Source: DATLNF01 sp963765815 (GTDB taxonomy: Bacteria > Actinomycetota > Actinomycetes > BP-191). From it: a stretch of 64,000 bases of DNA. The stretch covers positions 46,562 through 110,561 of the forward strand of contig CAVXXT010000004.1 of NCBI GenBank assembly GCA_963765815.1, in the 5' to 3' direction. The notes beneath the pieces were generated by a model. It made no database searches. It was not told where the DNA came from and saw only the letters and a program-made list of their open reading frames with translations. Numbering within the stretch: position 1 is the stretch's first letter; the number at the start of each line of letters is the position of its first letter. A program made the position numbers and the translations under genes. Below are positions 11,754-21,790 of this stretch, one piece after another.

Positions 11754-12004
11754 TGGCTGACGCGCCGAAGGGCGGCAAGCCGTCCCGGGGGCGGCCTGAT
11801 CGCGGCGAGCGGTCCGGCGTCGGCGGCCTGGTCGGAGCGGGCCCGTCGATCGTCGGGGTCAGCGGCGCGATGCGCGCGCGGGATGTGTCGCGGCCCGGCG
11901 AGGCGCACGACGAGGCGGCCGAGCGGGAGGTCGTCGTACGCCGTCGCCCGGCACCGGCCGACCCGCCGCGTCCCACGCCGGCGCCACGCGTCGAGCCGGA
12001 GTAG
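11753..12004 (+). CDS. Small hypothetical protein, Pro/Arg-rich
   Basis: 83 residues starting with an ATG that overlaps the stop of the acetyltransferase gene (TGATG), so it is translationally coupled. The sequence is rich in Gly, Arg and Pro with no membrane segment and no recognisable domain; it is probably disordered. A DUF429 gene starts 5 bases after it in the same direction, suggesting one operon of three genes. Codon bias is consistent with coding, but function is unknown. Confidence 0.65.
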   Translation: MADAPKGGKPSRGRPDRGERSGVGGLVGAGPSIVGVSGAMRARDVSRPGEAHDEAAEREVVVRRRPAPADPPRPTPAPRVEPE

Positions 12005-12008
12005 CCCG

Positions 12009-12698
12009 ATGCCGGTCGTCGCGGGCGTCGACGGCTGCCCGGGTGGGTGGATCGCGGCGCTCGTCGACACACGCACCCACGCAGTGCGCTGGTCGCGCCT
12101 GCCGGGCGCGGCGGAGGTCGTCGCGCTCCTGGACGACGTCGAGCTCGTCGGCATCGACATCCCGATCGGGCTGCCGGCGCCCGGGCAGGTGCGCGCCTGC
12201 GACGTGCTGACGCGGGTGGAGCTGGCCGAGCGGCGGTCCTGCGTCTTCCCCGCGCCGCCGCGCGTGGTGCTCGCCGAGCCGGACTTCCGGTCGGCGAACG
12301 ACGTGAGCCGCCGGGTCAGCGGCAAGGGGGTGTCGAAGCAGGCCTTCTTCATCGGGGCGCGGATCGTCGACGTCGACACCGTGATGAGCCCGTCGCTCGC
12401 CGACCGGCTGATCGAGGTGCACCCGGAGCTGAGCTTCACCCGGCTGGCCGGGCGGCCCATCGGCACCAAGAAGACGGCCGCCGGGCTCGCGACCCGTCGC
12501 GCGCTGCTGGCGCCGTGGCTGGGTGCCGACGTCGCCGCGCTGGTCGACGCACGACCCTCTCGGGTGAAGGCCGACGACGCACTCGACGCGCTGGCCTGCG
12601 CGTGGACGGCGGAGCGATGGCTGCGCGGTGACGCTCAGTCGCTCCCGGAGATCCCGGCGTACGACGAGCGCGGCCTCCCCATGCGCATCGTCGCCTGA
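12009..12698 (+). CDS. DUF429 family protein, RNase H-like fold
   Basis: 229 residues. The start VAGVDGCPGGW and the VGIDIPIGLP motif are typical of DUF429, a family with an RNase H-like fold and conserved acidic residues (Asp in GVDG, Asp in GIDIPIG, Glu in VHPELSF, Asp in KADDALDALAC). It is thought to be a predicted nuclease, but I know of no firm substrate. Closely packed after the small Pro/Arg-rich gene. Convergent with the aldehyde dehydrogenase gene 15 bases away. Confidence 0.87.
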   Translation: MPVVAGVDGCPGGWIAALVDTRTHAVRWSRLPGAAEVVALLDDVELVGIDIPIGLPAPGQVRACDVLTRVELAERRSCVFPAPPRVVLAEPDFRSANDVSRRVSGKGVSKQAFFIGARIVDVDTVMSPSLADRLIEVHPELSFTRLAGRPIGTKKTAAGLATRRALLAPWLGADVAALVDARPSRVKADDALDALACAWTAERWLRGDAQSLPEIPAYDERGLPMRIVA

Positions 12699-12712
12699 GC
12701 CACGCCCCCAGA

Positions 12713-14137
<1,425 letters not shown>

Positions 14138-14195
14138 AAGGCCTCCTGAGCCGAACGTCCGTCGATGCCTCGAGGCAGACGGGGGTCCGTCGAGC

Positions 14196-14357
14196 CTACG
14201 TGCTCGGCGTACCGCGGTCCTTGGCCCAGTCGGCGTGCGGACCGGGGTGCGGGAGGTGCTCGCCCACCCGGCCCGGGTGCTCGGTGTCGAGGTGGTCGCG
14301 CAGCTCGGTCTCGTGGGCGAAGCGGAGCTCGCAGTCGGGGCACTGGTGGACGGTCAT
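14196..14357 (-). CDS. Small C2H2 zinc-finger protein
   Basis: 53 residues. The pattern C-x2-C-x12-H-x4-H (CPDC at the start, HLDTEH at the end) begins at residue 6 and matches a classical C2H2 finger with the hydrophobic residues in place. Similar one-finger mini-proteins are common in actinobacteria but uncharacterised; DNA or protein binding is possible. It lies 28 bases after the nitroreductase-family gene in the same direction. Confidence 0.8.
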   Translation of the reverse strand: MTVHQCPDCELRFAHETELRDHLDTEHPGRVGEHLPHPGPHADWAKDRGTPST

Positions 14358-14385
14358 CGGTGGCACCTCTCGGTCGCGGAACCGC

Positions 14386-14991
14386 TCAGTCGAAGATAGG
14401 CCCGTCGTCGCGGGTCCGCTTGAGCTCGTAGAACCCCGGGGTCCGAGCCACGAGGAGCAGGCCGTCCCAGAGCCGGCCGGCCGCCTCTCCTCTCGGCGCG
14501 GGCGTCACGACCGGGCCGAAGAAGGCGGTGTCGGCCACCGCGACGATCGGCGTGCCGACGTCGTACCCGACCCGGCGCAGCCCGTCGTCGTGGTCGAGCC
14601 GGATCTCGGCGTCCCAGCGCTCGTCGTCCATCGCGTCCGCGAGCTCGGCGGGCAGGCCGGCCTCGTCGAGCGCCGCCTCGGCGGCCGCCCGGTCGCGCCA
14701 CCGGCGGGCGATGTGGTTGCCGGCGCCGAACGCGGTGTAGAGCGGCAGCACGACCGCCGGCCCCTCCTTCTCCCTGGCCGCGGCGATGACGCGCAGCTGC
14801 TGGTGACTGCGGAGGTGGCTCAGCCGGGCCTTCTCGTCCGGCTCCTTGCCCTCGTTGAGCCAGGACAGGCTGACCAGCCGCCAGGTGACGTCCAGGTCAC
14901 GCACCCGGGCGGCCTCGATCAGCCATCGGGACGCCAGCCACGCCCACGGTCAGCCGGGGTCGAACCAGAGCTCCACGGGAGTGCGCGTCAT
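14386..14991 (-). CDS. Rv2466c-family mycothiol-dependent nitroreductase (DsbA fold), probable selenoprotein with in-frame TGA
   Basis: Read from the ATG at 14991, the protein starts MTRTPVELWFDPG, then meets TGA (14950-14952), then continues in frame as PWAWLASRWLIEAARVRD and on to a stop at 14386, 201 codons in all. Relatives have WFDPxCPW at this spot, with Cys as the catalytic nucleophile of the DsbA-like thioredoxin fold. Every other family feature is intact, so the TGA sits exactly at the active-site Cys codon. Either it encodes selenocysteine or a TGC has changed to TGA. No sel genes are in the window. Downstream of the TGA a GC-rich helix (GGGCG with CGCCC) can form, but I cannot call it a SECIS. 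It lies divergently from pepN. Confidence 0.8.
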
Positions 14992-15085
14992 GCGAGGACT
15001 ATCCCCACCCGGGGGGATCCTCACGTTTCGTGGAAGGATGGATTTCCTTCTCCACCACGCTCGGACGGACGGAGCTGACGCCGGC

Positions 15086-17626
15086 ATGTCGGCCTTTCCC
15101 AACAACCTCACCCGGGACGAGGCGCGGATCCGCTCGCTGCTCATCTCGGACGTGTCGTACGACGTCACGCTCGACCTGCGGTACGGCGAGGAGCGCTTCG
15201 ACTCCATCGCCGTCGTGCGGTTCTCCTGCGCCGAGCCTGGGGCGACCACGTTCGTCGGCCTGACCGCCCCCGCGGTGCGCCGCGCCGTGCTCAACGGCGT
15301 CGAGCTGCCGGCCGACGCGTTCGACGGCAACCGCGTGCACCTCACTGACCTGGCCGCCACCAACGAGCTGCTGGTCGAGGCCGAGTGCGCCTACATGCAC
15401 ACCGGCGTCGGCCTGCACCGCTTCGTCGACCCGGTCGACAAGCGCGTCTACCTGCACACGCAGTTCGAGACGTTCGACGCGCACCGGGTCTTCGCGTGCT
15501 TCGACCAGCCCGACCTCAAGGCGCCGTTCACCTTCACGGTGCACGCGCCCGAGGAGTGGGTCGTCGTGTCCAACGGCGCGGCCGTCGAGCGTCCCGCCGA
15601 CGGCGCGGCCGGCACGTGGAAGTTCGCGACCACGGCGCCGATCTCGACGTACATCACGGCGATCGTCGCGGGGCCGTACCACGAGGTGCGCGAGACTCGC
15701 GACGGCATCGACCTCGGCCTGTTCTGCCGCCGCTCGCTCGCCGAGCACCTCGACGCCGACGAGCTGTTCACGCTGACCCAGCAGGGCTTCGCGTGGTTCC
15801 AGGACAACTTCGGCTACGACTACCCGTTCGGCGACAAGTACGACCAGCTCTTCGTGCCGGAGTTCAACGCCGGCGCGATGGAGAACGCCGCCTGCGTGAC
15901 CTTCCTCGAGGACTACGTCTTCCGCTCCAAGGTGACGGATGCGTCGTACGAGCGACGGGCCGAGACGATCCTGCACGAGATGGCGCACATGTGGTTCGGC
16001 GACCTCGTGACGATGCGCTGGTGGGACGACCTCTGGCTCAACGAGAGCTTCGCGACCTACGCGTCGATCCTGTGCCAGGTGTCCGCGACGAAGTTCAAGG
16101 GCGGCTGGACGACCTTCGCCAACAACGAGAAGACCTGGGCGTACCGGCAGGACCAGCTGCCGTCGACGCACCCGGTGGCCGCGGACATGATCGACATCCA
16201 CGCGGTCGAGGTGAACTTCGACGGCATCACCTACGCCAAGGGCGCGTCGGTCCTGCGCCAGCTCGTCGCGTGGGTCGGCCAGGACGCGTTCCTCGCCGGG
16301 CTGCGGGTCTACTTCCAGCGCCACGCCTTCGGCAACACCGAGCTGAAGGACCTGCTCGCGACGCTCGAGGAGTCCAGCGGCCGCGACCTGTCGTCGTGGT
16401 CGAAGGAGTGGCTCGAGACCGCGGGCGTCAACACGCTGCGCGCGGACTTCGAGACGGGCGCCGACGGCGCGTTCACGTCGTTCCGGCTGCTGCAGGAGGC
16501 GACCGCCGACTGGCCGACCCTGCGGTCGCACCGTGTCGCGATCGGCCTCTACGACGTGCAGGGTGACTCGCTGGTACGCCGGCAGCGGGTGGAGCTCGAC
16601 GTCGTCGGCGCGGCGACCGACGTGCCCGACCTGGTCGGCGCGCGCCGGCCCGACCTGGTGCTGATCAACGACGACGACCTGACCTACGCGAAGATCCGGC
16701 TCGACGACCGCTCGCTCGCGACGGTGTCGGAGCGGCTCGGGCAGCTGCCCGACTCGCTGCCCCGCGCGCTGTGCTGGGCCGCGTCGTGGGACATGTGCCG
16801 CGACGGCGAGCTCGCCGCGCGCGACTACGTGTCGCTGGTGCTGCGCAACATCGGGTCGGAGACCGACATCGGCGTCGTGCAGTCGCTGCTCGCGCAGTCG
16901 CTCGGCGCGATCTACAACTACGGCGACCCGTCGCGCCGCGACGACGAGCTGCAGCGGCTGGCAGAGGCGGCGTACGAGCACCTGCTCGCGGCCGAGCCCG
17001 AGAGCGACCACCAGCTCGCGTGGACCCGCTCGTTCACGTCGTCGGCGCAGTCACCGGAGCACCGCGCAGTCATCGCCGGGCTGCTCTCCGGCGAGACGGT
17101 GGTCGAGGGGCTCGCGGTGGACACCGACCTGCGCTGGCACCTGCTGCGCCGGCTCTGCGCTCTCGGCGCGGCCGACGTACCGGAGATCGAGGCGGAGGTC
17201 GAGCGCGACCCGACCGCAGCCGGACACCGGCAGGCCGCAGCCGCCCGTGCATCGCGCCCGACGATCGAGGCGAAGCAGGAGGCGTGGGCGTCGATCATCG
17301 ACGACCCGGAGCTGCCCAACGCCGTGCTGTCGGCGACGATGTCCGGCTTCCAGCAGCCGCAGCAGGTCGCGCTGCTCGAGGAGTTCGTCGAGCCCTACTT
17401 CGCGTCGCTGGGTCAGGTGTGGGAGACGCGCACCAACGAGGTCTCGTTCAACATCATCACCGGCATGTACCCGAGCGGCGTGGTGAGCCAGGAGACCCTC
17501 GACCGCACCGACGCCTACCTGCGCGAGGCCGATCCCGCTCCCCCGGTACGTCGGCTGCTGCTCGAGGGCCGCGACGGCGTCGCCCGTGCCCTGCGCGCGA
17601 GGAAGACCGACCTCACCCTCTCCTGA
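15086..17626 (+). CDS. pepN: Aminopeptidase N (M1 zinc metallopeptidase)
   Basis: 846 residues from the ATG at 15086. The N-terminal beta domain leads to GAMEN (exopeptidase motif) and the zinc site HEMAHMWFG with the third ligand Glu in NESFATY, followed by the C-terminal ERAP1-like helical domain. It removes N-terminal residues from peptides in the cytoplasm. The domain order and length fit actinobacterial PepN. The frame is clean throughout. The start is chosen because family homology begins at SAFPNNLTRDEA; an in-frame extension upstream carries no domain. Confidence 0.96.
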   Translation: MSAFPNNLTRDEARIRSLLISDVSYDVTLDLRYGEERFDSIAVVRFSCAEPGATTFVGLTAPAVRRAVLNGVELPADAFDGNRVHLTDLAATNELLVEAECAYMHTGVGLHRFVDPVDKRVYLHTQFETFDAHRVFACFDQPDLKAPFTFTVHAPEEWVVVSNGAAVERPADGAAGTWKFATTAPISTYITAIVAGPYHEVRETRDGIDLGLFCRRSLAEHLDADELFTLTQQGFAWFQDNFGYDYPFGDKYDQLFVPEFNAGAMENAACVTFLEDYVFRSKVTDASYERRAETILHEMAHMWFGDLVTMRWWDDLWLNESFATYASILCQVSATKFKGGWTTFANNEKTWAYRQDQLPSTHPVAADMIDIHAVEVNFDGITYAKGASVLRQLVAWVGQDAFLAGLRVYFQRHAFGNTELKDLLATLEESSGRDLSSWSKEWLETAGVNTLRADFETGADGAFTSFRLLQEATADWPTLRSHRVAIGLYDVQGDSLVRRQRVELDVVGAATDVPDLVGARRPDLVLINDDDLTYAKIRLDDRSLATVSERLGQLPDSLPRALCWAASWDMCRDGELAARDYVSLVLRNIGSETDIGVVQSLLAQSLGAIYNYGDPSRRDDELQRLAEAAYEHLLAAEPESDHQLAWTRSFTSSAQSPEHRAVIAGLLSGETVVEGLAVDTDLRWHLLRRLCALGAADVPEIEAEVERDPTAAGHRQAAAARASRPTIEAKQEAWASIIDDPELPNAVLSATMSGFQQPQQVALLEEFVEPYFASLGQVWETRTNEVSFNIITGMYPSGVVSQETLDRTDAYLREADPAPPVRRLLLEGRDGVARALRARKTDLTLS

Positions 17627-17629
17627 CCC

Positions 17630-18049
17630 TCAGGCCTGGGTGCCCATCAGGAGGTCGGGGAGCTCGTCCTCAGGGCGCTCGGCGGGGCCGGGGCCGGCGT
17701 ACTGCGCGAGCAGCCGCAGTCCTTCGCAGGTGCCGCCGACGATGTCGCCGACGGCGTACGACGCGCTCATCGACGCCGCGGCCATCCGGCACTCGACGTC
17801 GCTGACGCGGGCGCGCGCCTCGGGCGCGGTGACGATCTCGAAGCGGCGCTGCGGCGGCGCGACGAGGAGCAGCACCGCCGGCCGCGCGGCGAGGCCGAGC
17901 TCGGCCAGCATCGCCTCGGCGTAGGCGCGAGGGTCCTCCTCGACGCCGCCGACGAAGACGCAGAACTGCAGGCCGCACATCCGCTCGGCGCGGTCGACCG
18001 CCTGCTCGATCCGCTTCACCTGTCGCGGCGTGAGCGCCTTACCAGCCAC
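17630..18049 (-). CDS. DUF5130 family protein (TPM-like)
   Basis: 139 residues from a GTG at 18049 that overlaps the end of the TPM gene by 11 bases. It has the features of DUF5130: LTPRQVKRIEQAV, then GLQFCVFVGGVEED and AELGLAARPAVLLLVAP, a fold related to TPM phosphatase domains. No membrane segment. Function unknown; its fixed place behind a TPM protein suggests a shared role at the membrane. Convergent with pepN, the stop codons being 4 bases apart. Confidence 0.82.
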   Translation of the reverse strand: MAGKALTPRQVKRIEQAVDRAERMCGLQFCVFVGGVEEDPRAYAEAMLAELGLAARPAVLLLVAPPQRRFEIVTAPEARARVSDVECRMAAASMSASYAVGDIVGGTCEGLRLLAQYAGPGPAERPEDELPDLLMGTQA

Positions 18050-18833
18050 CGCTGGCACCTCCTCCGCCTGACCCGCCGCCGCCGAATCCCCCGAAGCCTC
18101 CGCCACCGCCACCGAAGCCACCGCCACCGCTGTAGCCGCTGCCGCCCCAGCCGCCGCCCATGATGATCGGCGGGAAGAAGCCGCCACCGCGGCGGCCTCG
18201 CCGCCCGTTGCCGAGGATCGAGACCAGCGCGATCACGGCGAAGAGCACGAAGAACGCCAGGCCTGGTCCGCCCGAGCCGCCGATCGGCGGCTGCTGCGGA
18301 CGCGATGCCACCGGTCGGACGACGTCGCCGCCGAGTGCGCGCACGATGCCCTGCACGCCCTTGGCGACGCCGCCGGAGATGTCGCCGGCCTTGAACGCCG
18401 GCGTGATGTCCTCGCGGATGATGTCGGCCGACTCGACGTCGGTGAGGTCGCCCTCGACCCCGCGGCCGACCTCGATCCGCATCCGCCGCTGCTCCAGCGC
18501 GACGACCAGCAGCACCCCGGTGTCCTCGTCCTTCTCGCCGACGCCCCAGCAGCCGAACACGTCGTTGGCGTAGTCCTCGATGCCGCGGTCGCCGATCGAG
18601 TCGACGACCAGCGCGGCGACCTGACTGCCGCCCGAGGAGGACTCGAACGCCGCGAGGGTCGCGTCGAGGTCCCGCTCGACGGCGTCGCTCACCGCCTTGG
18701 CCTGGTCGACGACGTAGCCCGTCGGCTTCGGGAAGTCGCCGCAGTCGACCTCCTTCGCCGACGCCGCGACGGGCGCGACGAGCAGCAGCAGGCCGACGAC
18801 AGCACCGACGGCGACCGCCGTACGACGACGCAT
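18039..18833 (-). CDS. TPM domain membrane protein with Gly-rich tail
   Basis: 264 residues: signal peptide (to about 26), a TPM_phosphatase domain (GYVVDQAKAVS, VLLVVALEQRRMRIEVG, with Trp in CWGVGEKDEDTG), a transmembrane helix (AFFVLFAVIALVSIL) and a tail made almost only of Gly, Ser and Phe, as in many YgcG-like proteins. Usually paired with LemA, as here (11 bases apart). The biochemical role is not settled; TPM domains have been tied to acid phosphatase activity and photosystem repair in other organisms. Confidence 0.88.
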   Translation of the reverse strand: MRRRTAVAVGAVVGLLLLVAPVAASAKEVDCGDFPKPTGYVVDQAKAVSDAVERDLDATLAAFESSSGGSQVAALVVDSIGDRGIEDYANDVFGCWGVGEKDEDTGVLLVVALEQRRMRIEVGRGVEGDLTDVESADIIREDITPAFKAGDISGGVAKGVQGIVRALGGDVVRPVASRPQQPPIGGSGGPGLAFFVLFAVIALVSILGNGRRGRRGGGFFPPIIMGGGWGGSGYSGGGGFGGGGGGFGGFGGGGSGGGGASGGW

Positions 18834-18844
18834 GGCAGATGCAG

Positions 18845-19519
18845 CTAGGAGGCGGACGGCGCGGCGGTGGGCTCGAGGTCGAGGTCGACGCCGGGGTTGT
18901 CGCGACTGCCCGCGTCGGCCTCGAAGAGCGGCTTGCGGTCGAAGCCGAACATGCCGGCGAAGACGCTGCGCGGGAAGCGCCGGATGGTGCGGTTGTAGTC
19001 GAGCACGACCTGGTTGTAGTCGCGCCGGGACTGCGCGATGCGGTTCTCGGTGCCCTCGATCTGCACCTGCAGGTCGCGGATGTTCTCGTTGCTCTTCAGC
19101 TCGGGGTACTGCTCGACGATCACGAGCAGTCGGCTGAGCGCGCTCTCCAGCTGCTGCGACGCCGCCGCCTTGTCCTGCACCGAGGCACCGGAGCCGCCGT
19201 ACTGCGTCCGCGCGCGGGCGATCTCGCCGAAGACCGCCTGCTCCTGTCGCAGCGCCGCCTTCACCGCCGCCACCAGATTGGGCAGCAGGTCGTAACGACG
19301 CTGGAGCTGGGTGTCGAGGTTGGCGAACTCGGTGTCGACCGCCTCCTCCTTGTTGACCATCCCGTTGTACGACGAGATGGCCGGCAGGACGAGCACGAGC
19401 AGGACGAGCGCGCCGATCCCGATCGGGATCGCCCAGCGCGGGATGCGCCGGCGCGGCGTGCCGCCGAGCGCGGGCGTGCCGAACGGGCTGGTCCGCGGCA
19501 TGCGGTCGTTGCTGGTCAC
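18845..19519 (-). CDS. LemA family membrane protein
   Basis: 224 residues. One N-terminal transmembrane helix (ALVLLVLVLPAIS) follows a cytoplasmic Arg-rich leader; the rest is the LemA helical domain, with YNGMVNKEEAVDTEFANL, RRYDLLPNLV and RFPRSVFAGMFGF. Start overlaps the VanZ gene by 4 bases. LemA and TPM proteins are widely co-encoded at bacterial membranes; their role is unclear. The C-terminal 25 residues are acidic and disordered. Confidence 0.92.
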   Translation of the reverse strand: MTSNDRMPRTSPFGTPALGGTPRRRIPRWAIPIGIGALVLLVLVLPAISSYNGMVNKEEAVDTEFANLDTQLQRRYDLLPNLVAAVKAALRQEQAVFGEIARARTQYGGSGASVQDKAAASQQLESALSRLLVIVEQYPELKSNENIRDLQVQIEGTENRIAQSRRDYNQVVLDYNRTIRRFPRSVFAGMFGFDRKPLFEADAGSRDNPGVDLDLEPTAAPSAS

Positions 19520-19899
19520 GTGGGCACCTCGTCGTGAGCGGACGTCGACTCGACGCTACCCGAGCCGGGCCGGGTCCACGCATCCGCGAGCAGCAGCCCC
19601 GCCGTCGCGCCCCCGACGTCGGCGAGGAAGTCGCGCAGGTCACCGCTCCGGTTGGCGAAGAGCACCGCCTGCACGACCTCGCTGGCCCCGGCGTACGCGA
19701 TGACGCCGAGGACGACCCGACCGCGGAAGCCGAAGCGCCACACGGACGTGAGCGCGAGCAGGCCGAAGACCAGCACGTGGCCGGCCTTGTCGAACCCGGG
19801 CAGCTCGATCCCGGCGTCCGGCGCCTCCGGGAGGAACAGCGCGAAGAAGCTGAGGAAGACGCTCGCGCCGAACGCGAGCGTCGAGAGGCGCCGCGACAT
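19516..19899 (-). CDS. VanZ-like small membrane protein
   Basis: 127 residues with about four hydrophobic segments. The motif FDKAGHVLVFGLLAL and the later SGDLRDFLADVGGATAGLLLA fit the VanZ-like family. The best-known member contributes to teicoplanin resistance, but single copies outside van clusters have no assigned role. Tightly coupled to lemA (ATGA overlap) and 3 bases after the HNH gene, so it belongs to the HNH-VanZ-LemA-TPM-DUF5130 run. Confidence 0.85.
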   Translation of the reverse strand: MSRRLSTLAFGASVFLSFFALFLPEAPDAGIELPGFDKAGHVLVFGLLALTSVWRFGFRGRVVLGVIAYAGASEVVQAVLFANRSGDLRDFLADVGGATAGLLLADAWTRPGSGSVESTSAHDEVPT

Positions 19900-19901
19900 C
19901 G

Positions 19902-20414
19902 TCAGGCGGTCGCCAGCGCTGCCGCGTCGCCGAGGTACGGCGTCCAGCTCGGGTCCACGCGACGCGTGCCGAGGATCGCCCAGGCCAGCCCCTTCGGGCT
20001 GGCCGGCTGACGGCGCAGGTGCCAGCCGAGCTCGGCCAGGGTGCGCGCGGCCTTCTGCCGGTTGCAGCGCGCGCAGCAGGCCACGACGTTCTCCCACGAG
20101 TGCTCGCCCCCTCGTGAACGAGGCACCACGTGGTCGAGGCTGGTCGCGGTGGCGCTGCAGTAGACGCAGCGGCCGCCGTCGCGGAGCAGCACCCCGCGCC
20201 GGGTGAGCGGCACCCACGCTCGATAAGGCACCCGCACGAAGCGAGTGAGACGTACGACGAGCGGCAGCTCGATCACCGTGCGCTCGGAGTGCAACGCGCC
20301 CTCGCCGCGCTCGACGAGGACCGCCTTCTCGCTGAGGACGAGGACGACGGCGCGGCGTTGGGAGACGACGCCGATCGGCTCGAAGGTCGCGTTGAGCACC
20401 AGGGCTTCAGGCAC
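19902..20414 (-). CDS. HNH endonuclease family protein
   Basis: 170 residues from GTG 20414. The N-terminal half (VLNATFEPIGVVSQRRAVVLVLS) is typical of a common actinobacterial HNH protein; the HNH core has CVYC, LDHVVPRSRGG and CCARCN, with zinc-binding Cys pairs and the metal-binding His-Asn-His set. It may act on DNA in repair or in a house-keeping role; in this subfamily no defence context is known. First gene of the run reading toward the DUF5130 gene. Confidence 0.9.
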   Translation of the reverse strand: MPEALVLNATFEPIGVVSQRRAVVLVLSEKAVLVERGEGALHSERTVIELPLVVRLTRFVRVPYRAWVPLTRRGVLLRDGGRCVYCSATATSLDHVVPRSRGGEHSWENVVACCARCNRQKAARTLAELGWHLRRQPASPKGLAWAILGTRRVDPSWTPYLGDAAALATA

Positions 20415-20515
20415 GCGACACCTCCGAGCACACCACGGTCGCCCGAGCGTCACGGACGACGTCTGCGCTCACGGTAGCGGGCAAACCGCCCGGACGCCCG
20501 GCAGATCTCGTCGCG

Positions 20516-21646
20516 TTACGGCCGTGGCTTGTGCGCGCGCTGCGCCTTCGAGAACGTCCGCCACCGCCGGTGCTCCTCGGCGCGAGCCCGCGCGTCCTGC
20601 CGTCGCTCGAGCCGGGCGAGCTCGCGCTGCAGCCGCTGGTAGCTGTCGAGACGACGGGCCGGCAGGGTGCCGTCGGCGATCGCCGCGGTGACGCCGCACC
20701 CCGGCTCGGTGTCGTGCGCGCAGTCCGGGAACCGGCAGGTCGCGGCCAGCTCCTCGACGTCGGCGAACGCCAGCTCCAGCCCCTCCTCGGAGTCCCACAG
20801 CTGCAGCCCGCGCAGCCCGGGAGTGTCGATGAGGACACCCCCGCCGGGCAGCGGGACCAGCTCGCGGTGCGCCGTGGTGTGCCGACCCTTGCCGTCGTCG
20901 CGGATGTCAGAGGTGACCATGGTGTCGGCGCCGGTGAGCCGGTTGACCAGCGTCGACTTGCCGACGCCGGACGTGCCGATCAGCGCCAGCGTCGAGTGCC
21001 CGTCGAGGTAGGCGTCGAGCGCATCGAGTCCCTCACCGGTCAGCGCGCTGAGCGCGTGTACGGCGACGCCGGGCGCGGCGGCCTCGACGTAGCGGATCTC
21101 CTCGTCGACGTCGGTGCAGACGTCGGCCTTGGTGAGCAGGACGACCGGCTGCGCCCCGCTCTCCCAGCCGAGGGTGAGAAACCGCTCGAGCCGGCGCAGG
21201 TTGGGCGTGTCGGTCAGCGCGACCGCGACGAAGAGCACGTCGACGTTGGCGGCGAGGACCTGCGCGCGCGTGTCACCGCCGGCGGTGTGCCGGATGAACG
21301 CCGACGTCCGCGGCAGCACCGCGTCGATCAGCGCGGGCGCGTCTCCCCCACCGCTCCATGCGACCCAGTCGCCGACGGTGGGCAGTGCGGTCGAGTCGAT
21401 GACCGAGGTGTTCAGCCGCGGCGACGGCACGGCGAGCAGCGGCCCGCCGGCGGTGGCGAGCAGGTGCCCGCCGCGGCCGGGCCGGGTGACGCGGCCAGGT
21501 GAGAGCCCGGCGGCGTGGTGATCGACGAAGTCCGCCGCGCGGCGGTCGTCCCAGCCGAGCGGGACGAGGGCGTCGTACGACGTGGGTGGAGCGGGGTCAG
21601 GCGACGGAGCGGTGGCTCCGGTGACAGCGGACATCAGCGGTCCCAA
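20516..21646 (-). CDS. rsgA: Ribosome small-subunit-dependent GTPase RsgA
   Basis: 376 residues. The circularly permuted GTPase order is clear: an OB-like N-terminal domain, then G4 (LLTKAD), G1 (GTSGVGKST), G3 (DTPGLR) and a C-terminal zinc site (CRFPDCAHDTEPGC). It acts in late 30S maturation. The first residues to about 20 are Pro-rich and variable, so a start at the internal ATG (residue 5) is equally likely. A very short ORF with a strong ribosome binding site overlaps its 5' end. Confidence 0.95.
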   Translation of the reverse strand: MGPLMSAVTGATAPSPDPAPPTSYDALVPLGWDDRRAADFVDHHAAGLSPGRVTRPGRGGHLLATAGGPLLAVPSPRLNTSVIDSTALPTVGDWVAWSGGGDAPALIDAVLPRTSAFIRHTAGGDTRAQVLAANVDVLFVAVALTDTPNLRRLERFLTLGWESGAQPVVLLTKADVCTDVDEEIRYVEAAAPGVAVHALSALTGEGLDALDAYLDGHSTLALIGTSGVGKSTLVNRLTGADTMVTSDIRDDGKGRHTTAHRELVPLPGGGVLIDTPGLRGLQLWDSEEGLELAFADVEELAATCRFPDCAHDTEPGCGVTAAIADGTLPARRLDSYQRLQRELARLERRQDARARAEEHRRWRTFSKAQRAHKPRP

Positions 21647-21707
21647 TCGACGAGGAGGAGGTGAGCGCGAGTGGCGCGCCGAGGCGCGCGCGGACCAGGA
21701 CGGTCAT
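21597..21707 (-). CDS. Possible 36-residue leader ORF overlapping the rsgA start
   Basis: ATG at 21707 lies 9 bases after AAGGGAGGTGAG, one of the best ribosome binding sites in the window. The reading frame gives MTVLVRARLGAPLALTS and ends inside rsgA at 21597, in another frame. It could be a leader peptide coupling translation to rsgA, or a mis-annotated start region. Evidence is only the strong ribosome binding site and the overlap. Confidence 0.3.
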   Translation of the reverse strand: MTVLVRARLGAPLALTSSSSIGTADVRCHRSHRSVA

Positions 21708-21790
21708 CGAGGCTCACCTCCCTTTCGTCGGATACGGCTGGTGCGGTCGGCGCCGACGCTACGCGCGTCGGCGCCCGGCGCCCACCGGAT

